A stretch of DNA of 32,290 nt from CAZTLE01 sp964614415 (GTDB lineage Bacteria > Bacteroidota > Bacteroidia > Flavobacteriales > Flavobacteriaceae). Under the pieces are notes generated by a model, which searched no databases, was not told the origin of the DNA, and saw only the letters and a list, made by a program, of their open reading frames with translations. The stretch is taken from assembly GCA_964614415.1 (NCBI GenBank), contig CAZTLE010000016.1:1-32290 (forward strand), written 5' to 3'. The translations under genes and the position numbers were made by a program. Of the stretch, positions 15,252-22,680 are shown in pieces (within the stretch, counting starts at the first letter, position 1; every line of letters starts with the position of its first letter).

Positions 15252-15728
15252 CTATTCCTCCTCATCTGCAATAACCTCGCCCGTTACGGAGATTCCCTTC
15301 TCGGCAAAGTCCTTGAAATCCTGCAGGTGTTTTAAGGATTGTTTCTTAAAAGCGCCGGGCATGAGCCAACCCATAAGCTTTAAGCCGAATCCCGCAAACT
15401 GGAATTCACTCTCGGAAACCCATTTGGTGCTTTTCCCGTCAATATCGTGAAAGAAGTTCTGCTGAATGTTATGAACACCCTTAGTATCGTAGACGGCATG
15501 AAACGCTGTAGGCATTTCCCGTTTCGTAATGGTCTCAACGATGGTAGTTTTTCTTTTTCCCTGCTGAAATTCCATCTTCATTTTGGCGCCTTCATATCCG
15601 GGTGTCCCCGAAATCATCTCATAATCAGCCAAACCACGCAACCAGTGTTTCATATTCTCCGGATTGTCCAATTTCCGTATCACTTCATCACGGGGCAGAT
15701 CAATTTGAATTTCAGTTGTGTATTTCAT
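15252..15728 (-). CDS. SRPBCC (START-like/polyketide cyclase-like) domain protein
   Basis: A 158-residue cytosolic protein without signal peptide. It begins YTTEIQIDLPRDEVIRKLDNPENMKHW, the usual first strand and helix of the SRPBCC ligand-binding fold. Central strands follow (MKMEFQQGKRKTTIVETITK, TKWVSESEFQFAGFGLKLMG), and a final long helix, KKQSLKHLQDFKDFAEK, closes the cavity. The family binds hydrophobic ligands, and the substrate is not predictable. The gene is alone, flanked downstream by the CAAACCT repeat array and upstream by the divergent ppiC gene. Confidence 0.8.
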   Translation of the reverse strand: MKYTTEIQIDLPRDEVIRKLDNPENMKHWLRGLADYEMISGTPGYEGAKMKMEFQQGKRKTTIVETITKREMPTAFHAVYDTKGVHNIQQNFFHDIDGKSTKWVSESEFQFAGFGLKLMGWLMPGAFKKQSLKHLQDFKDFAEKGISVTGEVIADEEE

Positions 15729-15830
15729 CTCAGTCAGTATTTGTTGAATAGCAATTTACGCAATTTTTCAACCGTTTCGGCATAGGACTGCATATGACAG
15801 CCCTTTATGATTTCGTTAGCAGCCTAAACC

Positions 15831-15860
15831 TTGTGTAACGGCAGCTTTTTGTTATTTTTG
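15831..15860 (+). promoter_or_regulatory. promoter of the PPIase operon (TTG-N19-TATTTTTG)
   Basis: TTG at 15831-15833 and TATTTTTG at 15853-15860 are separated by exactly 19 bases, the ideal Bacteroidota arrangement. The leader to ATG 15892 is about 25 bases. It probably drives the three PPIase-related genes and perhaps moxR. Confidence 0.75.
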
Positions 15861-15891
15861 CGACGTTTCACGCCAAATCCTGAAAATATCT

Positions 15892-17844
15892 ATGAAAAGG
15901 AGAATAGCTACGGTTTTACTGGTACTTGCATCCACCGTCCTAATTGCACAACAAAAGAGGGATGTCCTCCTAACAATTGATGGTGCCCCGGTTTACGTAA
16001 ATGAGTTTAAACGGGTTTACAAAAAGAACCTTGAATTGGTTCAGGATGAGTCTCAGAAGAATGTTGACGGATATCTCAATTTATTTATTGACTACAAGCT
16101 CAAGGTTGCCGAAGCCCGGGCGCAGGGGTTTCACAAAACGGCGAACTACGAAAAGGAGTTTTCGAAGTACCAGGATCAGCTTTCGAGAAACTACATATAT
16201 GAGGACAAGTTTATTGAAGATGTAGCTCGCGAAGCGTATGAGCGAGGTCTTGAGCAGATTGATGCCAATCACATCATTATTCGATCCTCTTACAACGATT
16301 CACCTCAGGATACGCTCACTGCTTACAATAAGATCAAATCGATTCGCGACAAGGTACTGGCCGGCGCTGATTTTGTTGAAATGGCAAAGCAATTCTCAGA
16401 AGAGCCGGAGGCTAATACACGAGCCGGACACCTTGGATATTTCTCGGCATTCAGTATGGTTTATCCCTTTGAAAGCATGGCGTACAACACAGCTGTAGGT
16501 GAAGTTTCTGAAATCGTTCGTACCCAATTCGGATATCACATTATTAAAGTGAATGACAGGAGGGAAGTGGGAAATGAACTGGAAGTTTCTCATATCATGG
16601 TGGCCTTTAAGAAAGACGATCCTGACTTTAATGCAAAGGGGCGGATTGATGAGATCTATGCGTTGCTCGAGCAGGGTTCTTCCTTTGAGGATTTGGCCCG
16701 ACAGTATTCAGACGATACGAATTCGGCCAAGAAGGACGGAAAACTGAGAGCCTTCAAAAGAGGTCAGTTGCGCGCTCCTGCATTTGAAGAAGCCGCCTAT
16801 GCCCTTGCCAATCCCGGAGACGTTTCAGAGCCTATCAAAACAGAGTTTGGCTGGCACATATTGCGGTTGGAGAAGATCAACGCTCCCAAAACATTCGAAG
16901 AGCAAAAAGAACAGTTGATAAAGCGTGTGCAGAGCGGGAACCGATCCAAAAAAGTGACAGCGGCCATTAGCAATAAGATCAAAGAGAAATACGGTTTTAC
17001 CCAGGGGAGTGCGTACCGTCCGTTTTTTGATACCCTGGTAACCGATTCCATTCTAACAAGAGGCTGGAAGAATCCGGGAGTTCCGGAATCTCAGGATAAA
17101 GTGCTTTTTACAATTGGAAGCCGAAGTTTGAAATACAGCGACTTCGCCAATTTTATTACCGAACGTCAGCCTACGGCAAAAATGTCGTCCCAAAAAGGAC
17201 AGGTAATCAAGGATTTATACAACGAGTTTGAATCAAAGGCATTGGGTGACTACTTCAAGGAACAACTGGAAGTGGAGAACGATGAATATGCAGGAATTAT
17301 CAGCGAGTACCGGGACGGACTTCTGATCTTTGATGTGATGAATGCCAATGTTTGGGATAAAGCCAGAAAAGATACGCTTGGGTTGGAACGCTATTTCGAA
17401 ACCGTAAAGGACAACTACATGTGGGATACCCGGGCAAAAACCGTTTTCCTGTTTGTGACTGAAGAGGAAACGGCCAAAGAGGCCAAAAAGATGATGGAGG
17501 AAGGTATCGTTTCAGATGAGATCAAGGACAAACTTAATGGCAGTACGGCCAAAGTAATTGCTTCCAAAGGAACTTTCGAATTGGATTGGCGCGAGTTTCC
17601 GGACAATTTCGAACTTAAAAAAGGCGTTTCCAAAATATACGAGCAAGGTGATTCCTATGTGATCGTTGATGTCGAGGAAATTTTGCCTCCCGGTCCCAAG
17701 ACCCTCGAAGATGTGCGCGGTAAGGTGCTGAGCAACTACCAAAATCTTGTGGAGAACGAATGGATGGAATCGCTTCGGTCGAAGTACAATGTATCGATCA
17801 ACAAGAAAAACCTGAAAAAAGCAAAGAAAGAGCTAACTCCCTAA
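15892..17844 (+). CDS. periplasmic peptidyl-prolyl isomerase with two parvulin domains
   Basis: A 650-residue exported folding factor. The signal peptide ends around TVLIAQ (residue 20). A SurA-like helical N-domain covers about 25-120. Parvulin domain 1 runs from about 122 to 222 (IDANHIIIRSS, ... QFGYHIIKVNDR). Parvulin domain 2 runs from about 229 to 330 (LEVSHIMVAFKK, ... EFGWHILRLEK). A long C-terminal region of about 320 residues, much of it helical, follows and is larger than in E. coli SurA. It likely assists outer-membrane or T9SS-exported proteins. Its stop TAA overlaps the next ATG by one base (TAATG), so it is translationally coupled to the lipoprotein and surA. Confidence 0.9.
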   Translation: MKRRIATVLLVLASTVLIAQQKRDVLLTIDGAPVYVNEFKRVYKKNLELVQDESQKNVDGYLNLFIDYKLKVAEARAQGFHKTANYEKEFSKYQDQLSRNYIYEDKFIEDVAREAYERGLEQIDANHIIIRSSYNDSPQDTLTAYNKIKSIRDKVLAGADFVEMAKQFSEEPEANTRAGHLGYFSAFSMVYPFESMAYNTAVGEVSEIVRTQFGYHIIKVNDRREVGNELEVSHIMVAFKKDDPDFNAKGRIDEIYALLEQGSSFEDLARQYSDDTNSAKKDGKLRAFKRGQLRAPAFEEAAYALANPGDVSEPIKTEFGWHILRLEKINAPKTFEEQKEQLIKRVQSGNRSKKVTAAISNKIKEKYGFTQGSAYRPFFDTLVTDSILTRGWKNPGVPESQDKVLFTIGSRSLKYSDFANFITERQPTAKMSSQKGQVIKDLYNEFESKALGDYFKEQLEVENDEYAGIISEYRDGLLIFDVMNANVWDKARKDTLGLERYFETVKDNYMWDTRAKTVFLFVTEEETAKEAKKMMEEGIVSDEIKDKLNGSTAKVIASKGTFELDWREFPDNFELKKGVSKIYEQGDSYVIVDVEEILPPGPKTLEDVRGKVLSNYQNLVENEWMESLRSKYNVSINKKNLKKAKKELTP

Positions 17845-18698
17845 TGCGAAGACTCCCCGTCTACATAATCTGCCTGCTTACCGCCGTTTCCTGTGATTAT
17901 TTTAAGGAAGACACCTCCAAAGTGCCGGTTGCGAGGGTAAATGAGTCCTATCTGTATGAAGAGGACATTGCCGATCTTGTTTCCGAAGAGACCTCACCGG
18001 AAGACAGTACGCTCCTGGTAAATACCTACATCAACCGTTGGGCAACGCAACAGTTGCTTATCGATCAGGCGCGGATCAACCTTTCCGAAGAGAAACTGGA
18101 AACCTTCAACAAGCTGGTAGAACAGTACGAAGCCGATCTTTTTACCGAGGCGTATAAGAACGTGATCGTAGGTCGTGATTTGGACAGCGTGGTTCGTGAA
18201 TACGAATACGAGGAATATTACGAATCCGGCAAAGAGAATTTCCGACTCAAGGAAATGCTCGTCAAGATCAGATATATCCAGGTAGACCCAACATTTTCAA
18301 ACCTGAATGCCGTTAGTTCACAATTTGAACGCTTCAATGAGGACGACCAGGAGACACTTAATGATCTTAGTTTGCAGTTTACCGCCTTTAATTTTAACGA
18401 TTCCATATGGGTGAAAGAGGAGATGTTATTGGAGGTTTTGCCCGTGCTTAAAGGGCGTACGGACGAAGTGTTAAAAAAATCAAATTTTAGACGTCTACAA
18501 GATTCATTAGGAGTATATTTGGTCAAAATTGAGGACGTATTGCTTCCCAACGATATTGCTCCACTCTCCCATGTGAAGCCTACCATTGAGCAGATCATTT
18601 TAAACCGAAGAAAGCTTGAGCTTATCAGGAAGCTGGAAAAAGACATTACGAAAGATGCAATTGAAAACAAGAAATTTGAGACGTATAACGATCAATAG
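17844..18698 (+). CDS. lipoprotein related to SurA/PrsA chaperones but lacking a clear parvulin domain
   Basis: A 284-residue product from ATG 17844. The short signal LPVYIICLLTAVSCDYF has a lipobox-like AVSC with Cys16. VARVNESYLYEEDIADLV corresponds to the first strand and helix of SurA-type proteins. The C-terminal GVYLVKIEDVLLPNDIAPLSHV and the following helix (IEQIILNRRKLELIRKLEKD) correspond to the end of such chaperones. Between them no canonical parvulin signature (HIL, GxxFxxLA, GxLG) is apparent, so it is probably a catalytically inactive chaperone. It is translationally coupled to the PPIase before it and overlaps surA by 44 bases. The frame extends back to 17760, but that lies inside the previous gene. 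Confidence 0.8.
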   Translation: MRRLPVYIICLLTAVSCDYFKEDTSKVPVARVNESYLYEEDIADLVSEETSPEDSTLLVNTYINRWATQQLLIDQARINLSEEKLETFNKLVEQYEADLFTEAYKNVIVGRDLDSVVREYEYEEYYESGKENFRLKEMLVKIRYIQVDPTFSNLNAVSSQFERFNEDDQETLNDLSLQFTAFNFNDSIWVKEEMLLEVLPVLKGRTDEVLKKSNFRRLQDSLGVYLVKIEDVLLPNDIAPLSHVKPTIEQIILNRRKLELIRKLEKDITKDAIENKKFETYNDQ

Positions 18699-20121
18699 CG
18701 TTCTTGCAGCCCTTTGGGCATTATCCCCTGCGGCGCTTTCTGCCCAGGAAGTAGTAACCGTAGATAGTACGGGTGTAGCACAGAACAATGAAGTGGTAGA
18801 AACCACTGTAGCTAAAGATAGCGTGAAGCCCTTTGTGCGATTCAAAGCCGAGGGCGTGACGGCTGTAGTTGGAGATTATGTGATTCTGGACAGCGATATC
18901 GATAAGAGTTACCTGGAACTGCAGGCCAATGGGATTTCTACCGATGGTATCACCCGATGCCAATTGCTTGGAAAACTACTGGAAGATAAGTTATATGCAC
19001 ACCACGCCGAACAGGATAGTATCATGGTATCTGATTCGGAGATCAACTTGCGCATCGATCAGCAACTCGAATATATGATCAGTGAGTTGGGAAGTGAAGA
19101 AAAAGTAGCTGAGTACTACAAGAAGGAAAGCATTTCCGAGCTGCGTAAAGAATTATTCGACGTTAACAAAACATTGAAGCTGGCCAGTGAAATGCAGCGG
19201 AAAGTTGTAGAGAATGTGGAGATCACCCCTGAGGAGATTCGCACTTTCTTTTATTCCATTCCGGAAGATGAGCGCCCGGTTTTCAGTGCAGAGGTAGAGG
19301 TGGCGCAGATTGTCATCGAACCTGAAATTACCGAAGAATCACGCCAACGGGTTATTGATCGACTCAATGAGTTCCGCGCTGATATCGTGGAGAACGGGGC
19401 CAGTTTCGCGTCCAAAGCGGTTTTGTATTCGAAGGATGGTTCGGCCTCCAAGGGAGGTCTTATAGCCGGGATTCGACGAAATTCTCCCTATGCCAAAGAA
19501 TTCAAGGATATGGCATTCTCGCTTCAGGAAGGTGAGGTAAGTGAGCCTTTCGAAACGGAATTCGGATTTCACATCCTTTACGTCGACAAGATTCGTGGAC
19601 AGGAGGTTGATGTGAGACACATCATTTTATTCCCGGAAGTGAGTCAATCCACCATTGAAGCAGCCCGTGCACGCATCGACAGTGTGCGTCAAAAAATTGT
19701 AGACGGGGAGCTCGCCTTTGCCGATGCGGCCCGACAATATTCCGACGAAAAAGAAACCCGTAACAACGGAGGACAATTGGCGAATCCTGTTACACTGGAT
19801 ACCCGCTTTGACCTTACCAAAATGGATCCTACTCTGAGTGCTCAGGTATACAACCTGAAAGAAGGTGAAGTGTCCAAGGTCTTTACAGATCGCGATTATA
19901 CGGGCAAAAGCACCTTTAAGATCCTTACGGTGACCAAACGCTTCGAAGAGCATCAGGCAGATTACGTGAATGATTATGAAAAGATCAAGGACCTGGCGCT
20001 GAAAGAGAAACAAATAAGAGCCATTGAAAAGTGGCAGAACAAAAAGATAATCGATACCTACGTGAATGTGAACGAAGACTATCAGGGTTGCGAGTTTACA
20101 AGTAATTGGGTAAAACGATAA
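18655..20121 (+). CDS. surA: SurA-like periplasmic chaperone/PPIase, two parvulin domains
   Basis: A 488-residue exported chaperone for outer-membrane proteins. The signal peptide ends around AALSA (residue 30). The N-domain starts GVTAVVGDYVILDSDID (about 67-83), the classic SurA entry strand. Parvulin domain 1 spans about 213-312 (EVEVAQIVIEPE ... EFGFHILYVDKI). Domain 2 spans about 318-428 (VDVRHIILFPE ... NNGGQL). A C-terminal helix returns to the core. ATG 18655 overlaps the lipoprotein gene by 44 bases and is the first good start before the signal peptide; the frame also opens at 18616 but only adds residues antisense to sense. The moxR gene follows 12 bases later. Confidence 0.93.
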   Translation: MQLKTRNLRRITINSVLAALWALSPAALSAQEVVTVDSTGVAQNNEVVETTVAKDSVKPFVRFKAEGVTAVVGDYVILDSDIDKSYLELQANGISTDGITRCQLLGKLLEDKLYAHHAEQDSIMVSDSEINLRIDQQLEYMISELGSEEKVAEYYKKESISELRKELFDVNKTLKLASEMQRKVVENVEITPEEIRTFFYSIPEDERPVFSAEVEVAQIVIEPEITEESRQRVIDRLNEFRADIVENGASFASKAVLYSKDGSASKGGLIAGIRRNSPYAKEFKDMAFSLQEGEVSEPFETEFGFHILYVDKIRGQEVDVRHIILFPEVSQSTIEAARARIDSVRQKIVDGELAFADAARQYSDEKETRNNGGQLANPVTLDTRFDLTKMDPTLSAQVYNLKEGEVSKVFTDRDYTGKSTFKILTVTKRFEEHQADYVNDYEKIKDLALKEKQIRAIEKWQNKKIIDTYVNVNEDYQGCEFTSNWVKR

Positions 20122-20133
20122 ACGCATCTCCAT

Positions 20134-21087
20134 ATGTCAGACGTAGCAGCCGTAGAGCAACTGGTATCGAAATATACTGCACTTAGAAAAGAGATAAAGA
20201 AAGTTATTGTTGGGCAGGATGAAGTAGTAGAGCAAGTACTGCTTTCCATCTTTTCCGGTGGACATGCACTTCTCATCGGAGTCCCCGGTTTGGCGAAAAC
20301 GCTTCTGGTAAATACCGTTGCGGAAGCCCTGGGACTTAAATTCAAACGGATTCAATTCACCCCGGATCTAATGCCAAGTGATATACTGGGTTCGGAGATA
20401 CTGGATCACAACCGTGAGTTCAAGTTCATTAAAGGCCCGATTTTCGCAAATATTATCCTGGCTGATGAGATCAACCGTACGCCGCCTAAAACTCAGGCAG
20501 CACTTCTGGAAGCCATGCAGGAGCGAGCGGTAACCGTGGCAGGGAACCATTACAAGTTGGACTTGCCCTATTTCGTACTGGCCACCCAGAACCCCATTGA
20601 ACAGGAAGGAACGTATCCATTACCCGAGGCCCAATTGGACCGATTTATGTTTGCCATTAACCTGGACTATCCATCGTTTTCGGAAGAAGTAGAAGTCGTT
20701 AAGACGACTACCTCCGGTGAACTGGCGTCTGTGGATTCTTTGTTCTCGGCGGAGGAGATTATTCACTATCAGCAGTTGGTACGCAAGATACCGGTGGCAG
20801 ATAACGTCGTGGAATATGCTGTGACTATGGTGGGTAAATCAAGACCTAAGAGTCAGGCAGCTACAGAGATGGTGCGTAACTACATCGATTGGGGTGCGGG
20901 CCCGAGGGCGTCTCAGAACCTTATTCTTGGCGCCAAGGCACATGCCGCACTTCACGGGAAGTTCTCTCCCGATATGGAAGATGTGCAAAAAGTTGCGGTA
21001 GGAATCCTGAGACATCGTCTTATCAAGAACTATAAGGCCGAAGCCGAAGGCCTTACCATCGAGGAAATCATCCACAGTTTGTTCTAA
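20134..21087 (+). CDS. MoxR-family AAA+ ATPase
   Basis: A 317-residue cytosolic AAA+ ATPase of the AAA_3 type. Walker A is GVPGLAKT at 49-56, Walker B ILADEIN at 108-114, sensor 1 ATQNP at 150-154, and YPLPEAQLDRF at 161-171 carries the arginine finger. The C-terminal lid contains RASQNLILGAKAHAALHGK. MoxR proteins remodel or activate partner proteins, usually with DUF58 and vWA proteins encoded next door. Those partners do not follow here; a short membrane protein and an acyltransferase do. It lies 12 bases after surA, a link that may point to envelope assembly. Confidence 0.93.
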   Translation: MSDVAAVEQLVSKYTALRKEIKKVIVGQDEVVEQVLLSIFSGGHALLIGVPGLAKTLLVNTVAEALGLKFKRIQFTPDLMPSDILGSEILDHNREFKFIKGPIFANIILADEINRTPPKTQAALLEAMQERAVTVAGNHYKLDLPYFVLATQNPIEQEGTYPLPEAQLDRFMFAINLDYPSFSEEVEVVKTTTSGELASVDSLFSAEEIIHYQQLVRKIPVADNVVEYAVTMVGKSRPKSQAATEMVRNYIDWGAGPRASQNLILGAKAHAALHGKFSPDMEDVQKVAVGILRHRLIKNYKAEAEGLTIEEIIHSLF

Positions 21088-21088
21088 G

Positions 21089-21304
21089 GTGAAACGCGGA
21101 TACAAACTCGCATTCACTATCGGAATTATAGGAGTCATTTTCTTTATTTTCGGTCAACTCTTCCGAATACTTCACTGGGAATTATTAGGCTTTGTCAACG
21201 GATTTGTACTGTCAATTTTCGGACAGGTACTTATTTTCATCGCCCTTCTCATAGGTGGGTTTTTTCGATTTGGTACCAGGGGCGGAAAAACACCGGATGA
21301 ATAG
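21089..21304 (+). CDS. small two-helix membrane protein with GldL-like FRILHW motif
   Basis: A 71-residue protein starting with GTG one base after the moxR stop. Two hydrophobic helices lie at about residues 8-24 and 33-58, with a basic N-terminus (MKRGYK) and a charged tail (TRGGKTPDE). The first helix ends GQLFRILHW, close to the pattern near the start of GldL of the gliding/T9SS motor. The protein is much shorter than GldL, so it is at best a relative of that first helix. No in-frame ATG gives a better start. The tight packing with moxR suggests the ATPase may act on or near it. Function unknown. Confidence 0.7.
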   Translation: MKRGYKLAFTIGIIGVIFFIFGQLFRILHWELLGFVNGFVLSIFGQVLIFIALLIGGFFRFGTRGGKTPDE

Positions 21305-21350
21305 CTGATAATTTTAGTACCTTGATGCGCTGAAACTTCCTGTTCGGCGA

Positions 21351-22487
21351 ATGAATATCAGCAATAAAAAGCGCAACGTAGGGCTTGATCTGGCAAGAAC
21401 CATAGCCATCTTACTAGTGTTGTTCGCTCATACCCGCTGGATTAGCGGAAATTACCCCGAACTGGTGGATTATACCATGCAACTCAGTGGAACCATTGGG
21501 GTGGAAGTCTTCTTCATTATAAGTGGTTTCCTGATTGGCCGTATGGTACTCCGGGATATCAAAAAACCTGATTTCTCCTTTAAATCAATACGTTACTTCC
21601 TGGTTAGGCGCTGGTTCCGAACCTTCCCGAATTACTACCTGTTGCTTCTGGTTAATGTTGGGGTTTGGTATGCCATATATGACGAACTGCCTCAGAAACT
21701 GTACAAGTATTTCATATACATTCAAAACTTTGCGAGTACTTCGCTACCGTTCTACCGGGTTTCGTGGAGTTTGGCTGTAGAACAGTTCTCCTACATTTTA
21801 GGACCGTTTCTCTTATATGGTCTTATCCGGCTCTTCCCGAAGAAAAACCGGGATGCATTCTACCTGGGGGTGACCTTGTTCATCATTCTGTGCTTTACGC
21901 TTACCAAGGTCTATTTTTACCGGACGGAAACACTAACGGATATTGTCGATTGGAATGAATCTATTCGAAAGGTGCTTATCTACCGCCTGGACGTTGTCTA
22001 CTATGGATTTCTGTTGTGGTATGTATATCATAAAGCGACAAATGTACTTTTGCGGTATAAACGACCGCTTTTAGTACTGGGTTTGATCATTATAGCCATA
22101 CTGCATGTGTTCAGAACGCCCCTGGGGCTCACGGTGGATAATGTTCCGGGCTTTATGGTCATTTTATACCTGCCTTTGAATTCAATTGGCATTGCCTGTA
22201 CGATTCCCTATCTCAATACGATGGAGATACGGTCTAAATCCCTGGTGAAATTTTTAACTACGATCAGTATCATTTCCTATTCACTGTATTTGTTGCATTA
22301 TACAATCATTCTGCACAGTATGAAAGTGATCTTTCCTTCGGAAGAACTTACCGGGCTTGCTTTGTGGGCATATACATTTCTCTACTGGGGAATAACCATT
22401 CTGCTGTCGTATCTGTTGTACAGGTATTTTGAAAAACCCGTGACAGATTTACGAGACTCGGAAGCAGTAAAACGACTATTTAAGTGA
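21351..22487 (+). CDS. acyltransferase family 3 membrane protein (OafA-like)
   Basis: A 378-residue inner-membrane protein with about ten helices. It begins RNVGLDLARTIAILLVLFAHTRW, the usual first helix with the catalytic-site His of acyltransferase_3 proteins. VEVFFIISGFLIGRMVLRD and VSWSLAVEQFSYILGPFLL are the next two family motifs. The C-terminal helix ends RYFEKPVTDL, again typical. Such enzymes add acetyl or other acyl groups to surface sugars. The target is unknown and no glycan cluster adjoins. It lies 46 bases after the small membrane protein gene and may have a separate weak promoter. Confidence 0.92.
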   Translation: MNISNKKRNVGLDLARTIAILLVLFAHTRWISGNYPELVDYTMQLSGTIGVEVFFIISGFLIGRMVLRDIKKPDFSFKSIRYFLVRRWFRTFPNYYLLLLVNVGVWYAIYDELPQKLYKYFIYIQNFASTSLPFYRVSWSLAVEQFSYILGPFLLYGLIRLFPKKNRDAFYLGVTLFIILCFTLTKVYFYRTETLTDIVDWNESIRKVLIYRLDVVYYGFLLWYVYHKATNVLLRYKRPLLVLGLIIIAILHVFRTPLGLTVDNVPGFMVILYLPLNSIGIACTIPYLNTMEIRSKSLVKFLTTISIISYSLYLLHYTIILHSMKVIFPSEELTGLALWAYTFLYWGITILLSYLLYRYFEKPVTDLRDSEAVKRLFK

Positions 22488-22507
22488 CATTTGAATTTGG
22501 ATATCCT

Positions 22508-22550
22508 CAATTTTTCACATCGAAAATTGAATAATGATTAATTTTAATCA
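22508..22550. other. inverted repeats after the acyltransferase gene
   Basis: Two AT-rich inverted repeats: CAATTTTTC/GAAAATTG (22508-22516 with 22522-22529, one bulge) and TGATTAATTTTAATCA (22535-22550, perfect 7-bp arms). They could form a weak terminator or an operator for the downstream aconitase gene. The surrounding 193-base gap is otherwise AT-rich with only the promoter element below. Confidence 0.3.
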
Positions 22551-22630
22551 GCATAAATTGAATTTTAATAAAAAATAATTATAAAATAAGCGTTTTTATT
22601 GTTGATATTTTAAATTATCGCAATTTTTCG

Positions 22631-22638
22631 TATTTTTG
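22631..22638 (+). promoter_or_regulatory. -7 promoter element (TATTTTTG) of aconitase
   Basis: TATTTTTG in consensus form. The -33 TTG is badly spaced (22602-22604, 26 bases away). The predicted leader to ATG 22681 is about 38 bases and AT-rich. Confidence 0.5.
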
Positions 22639-22680
22639 CCGAACTAAAAAGAGAACAAAAACATAAACAACTTTTCTACT

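Noticed and set aside
15178..15450. 90-codon plus-strand frame containing KPQTSNLKPQTSNL repeats
   Set aside because: The repeats are just the CAAACCT array translated, and the remainder is antisense to the SRPBCC gene.
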